Source of the DNA: Dissophora ornata | Taxonomy: Eukaryota > Mortierellomycota > Mortierellomycetes > Mortierellales > Mortierellaceae | Reading direction: 5' to 3' | Assembly (NCBI GenBank): GCA_025201705.1 | Contig: MU617184.1 | Span: 1 to 19,901 of the forward strand | Length of the DNA: 19,901 bases | Part shown: positions 19,848 to 19,901 of the stretch, in pieces | Numbering within the stretch: the stretch's first letter is position 1 | How the letters are laid out: every line of letters begins with the position of its first letter | Translations under genes and position numbers: made by a program | The notes under the pieces: model-generated | The model's database searches: none | The model's input: the letters and a program-made list of their open reading frames with translations, nothing else | What the model was told of the DNA's origin: nothing

Positions 19848-19901
19848 AACGAGGTTTTACCATGACCTTTTTTATTCTATTTATTTATTTTTTTTTTTTT
19901 T
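19848..19901 (+). other. 3' flank of the orphan gene, T-rich window end
   Basis: AATAAA overlaps the stop codon region at about 19843-19848, and T-rich sequence follows, ending in a long T run at the window edge. This fits a 3' UTR / polyadenylation region; nothing else was seen. Confidence 0.4.

Noticed and set aside
1..19901. tRNA, rRNA, transposon or virus-derived sequence
   Set aside because: I saw no cloverleaf, no rRNA-like block, no transposase/reverse-transcriptase motif and no terminal repeats in either strand.

Overview
This is nuclear DNA of a fungus. Five of the six genes have clear eukaryotic homologues. Four are split by short GT-AG introns (about 78-165 nt, many with CTAAC-like branch sites), spacing is compact, starts sit in eukaryotic contexts, and long A/T homopolymers lie in introns and UTRs. 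A nicastrin gene argues against Ascomycota and Basidiomycota, which lack gamma-secretase as far as I know. I infer an early-diverging lineage such as Mucoromycota/Mortierellomycota, but the window holds no taxonomic marker that proves this.

Layout. (1) 198-8126, +: a 21-exon Dopey/DOP1 gene, modelled at 1,954 aa, for Golgi/endosome trafficking. (2) 8343-9824, -: an intronless DNAJC9-type J-domain histone co-chaperone with a very long Gln/His tail, convergent with DOP1. (3) 10504-13289, -: an 8-exon nicastrin (698 aa), the large ectodomain subunit of gamma-secretase. (4) 13508-14410, +: an intronless mitochondrial translation initiation factor IF-3, divergent from nicastrin across 218 bp. (5) 14521-18132, -: an 8-exon Vip1/Asp1/PPIP5K bifunctional inositol pyrophosphate kinase-phosphatase (979 aa), convergent with IF-3. 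(6) 18886-19847, +: an orphan gene with no family I recognise, divergent from PPIP5K across 753 bp.

All exon models were built by hand from splice consensus, reading phase and remembered family conservation. Exon lengths sum to whole codons in every model. The genes look like independent eukaryotic units, not a cluster with one pathway. DOP1 and nicastrin both act in the endomembrane system, but I see no evidence that this neighbourhood is functional.

The points most worth a second look are: the fungal nicastrin; the polyglutamine tail of the DNAJC9 homologue with an acidic island between its Q tracts; a GC-AG first intron in DOP1 and a probable second one in the orphan gene; two stop-free introns of 3n length in the PPIP5K phosphatase half; and the orphan gene itself. 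I found no RNA gene, transposon, CRISPR array or obviously new multi-gene system.
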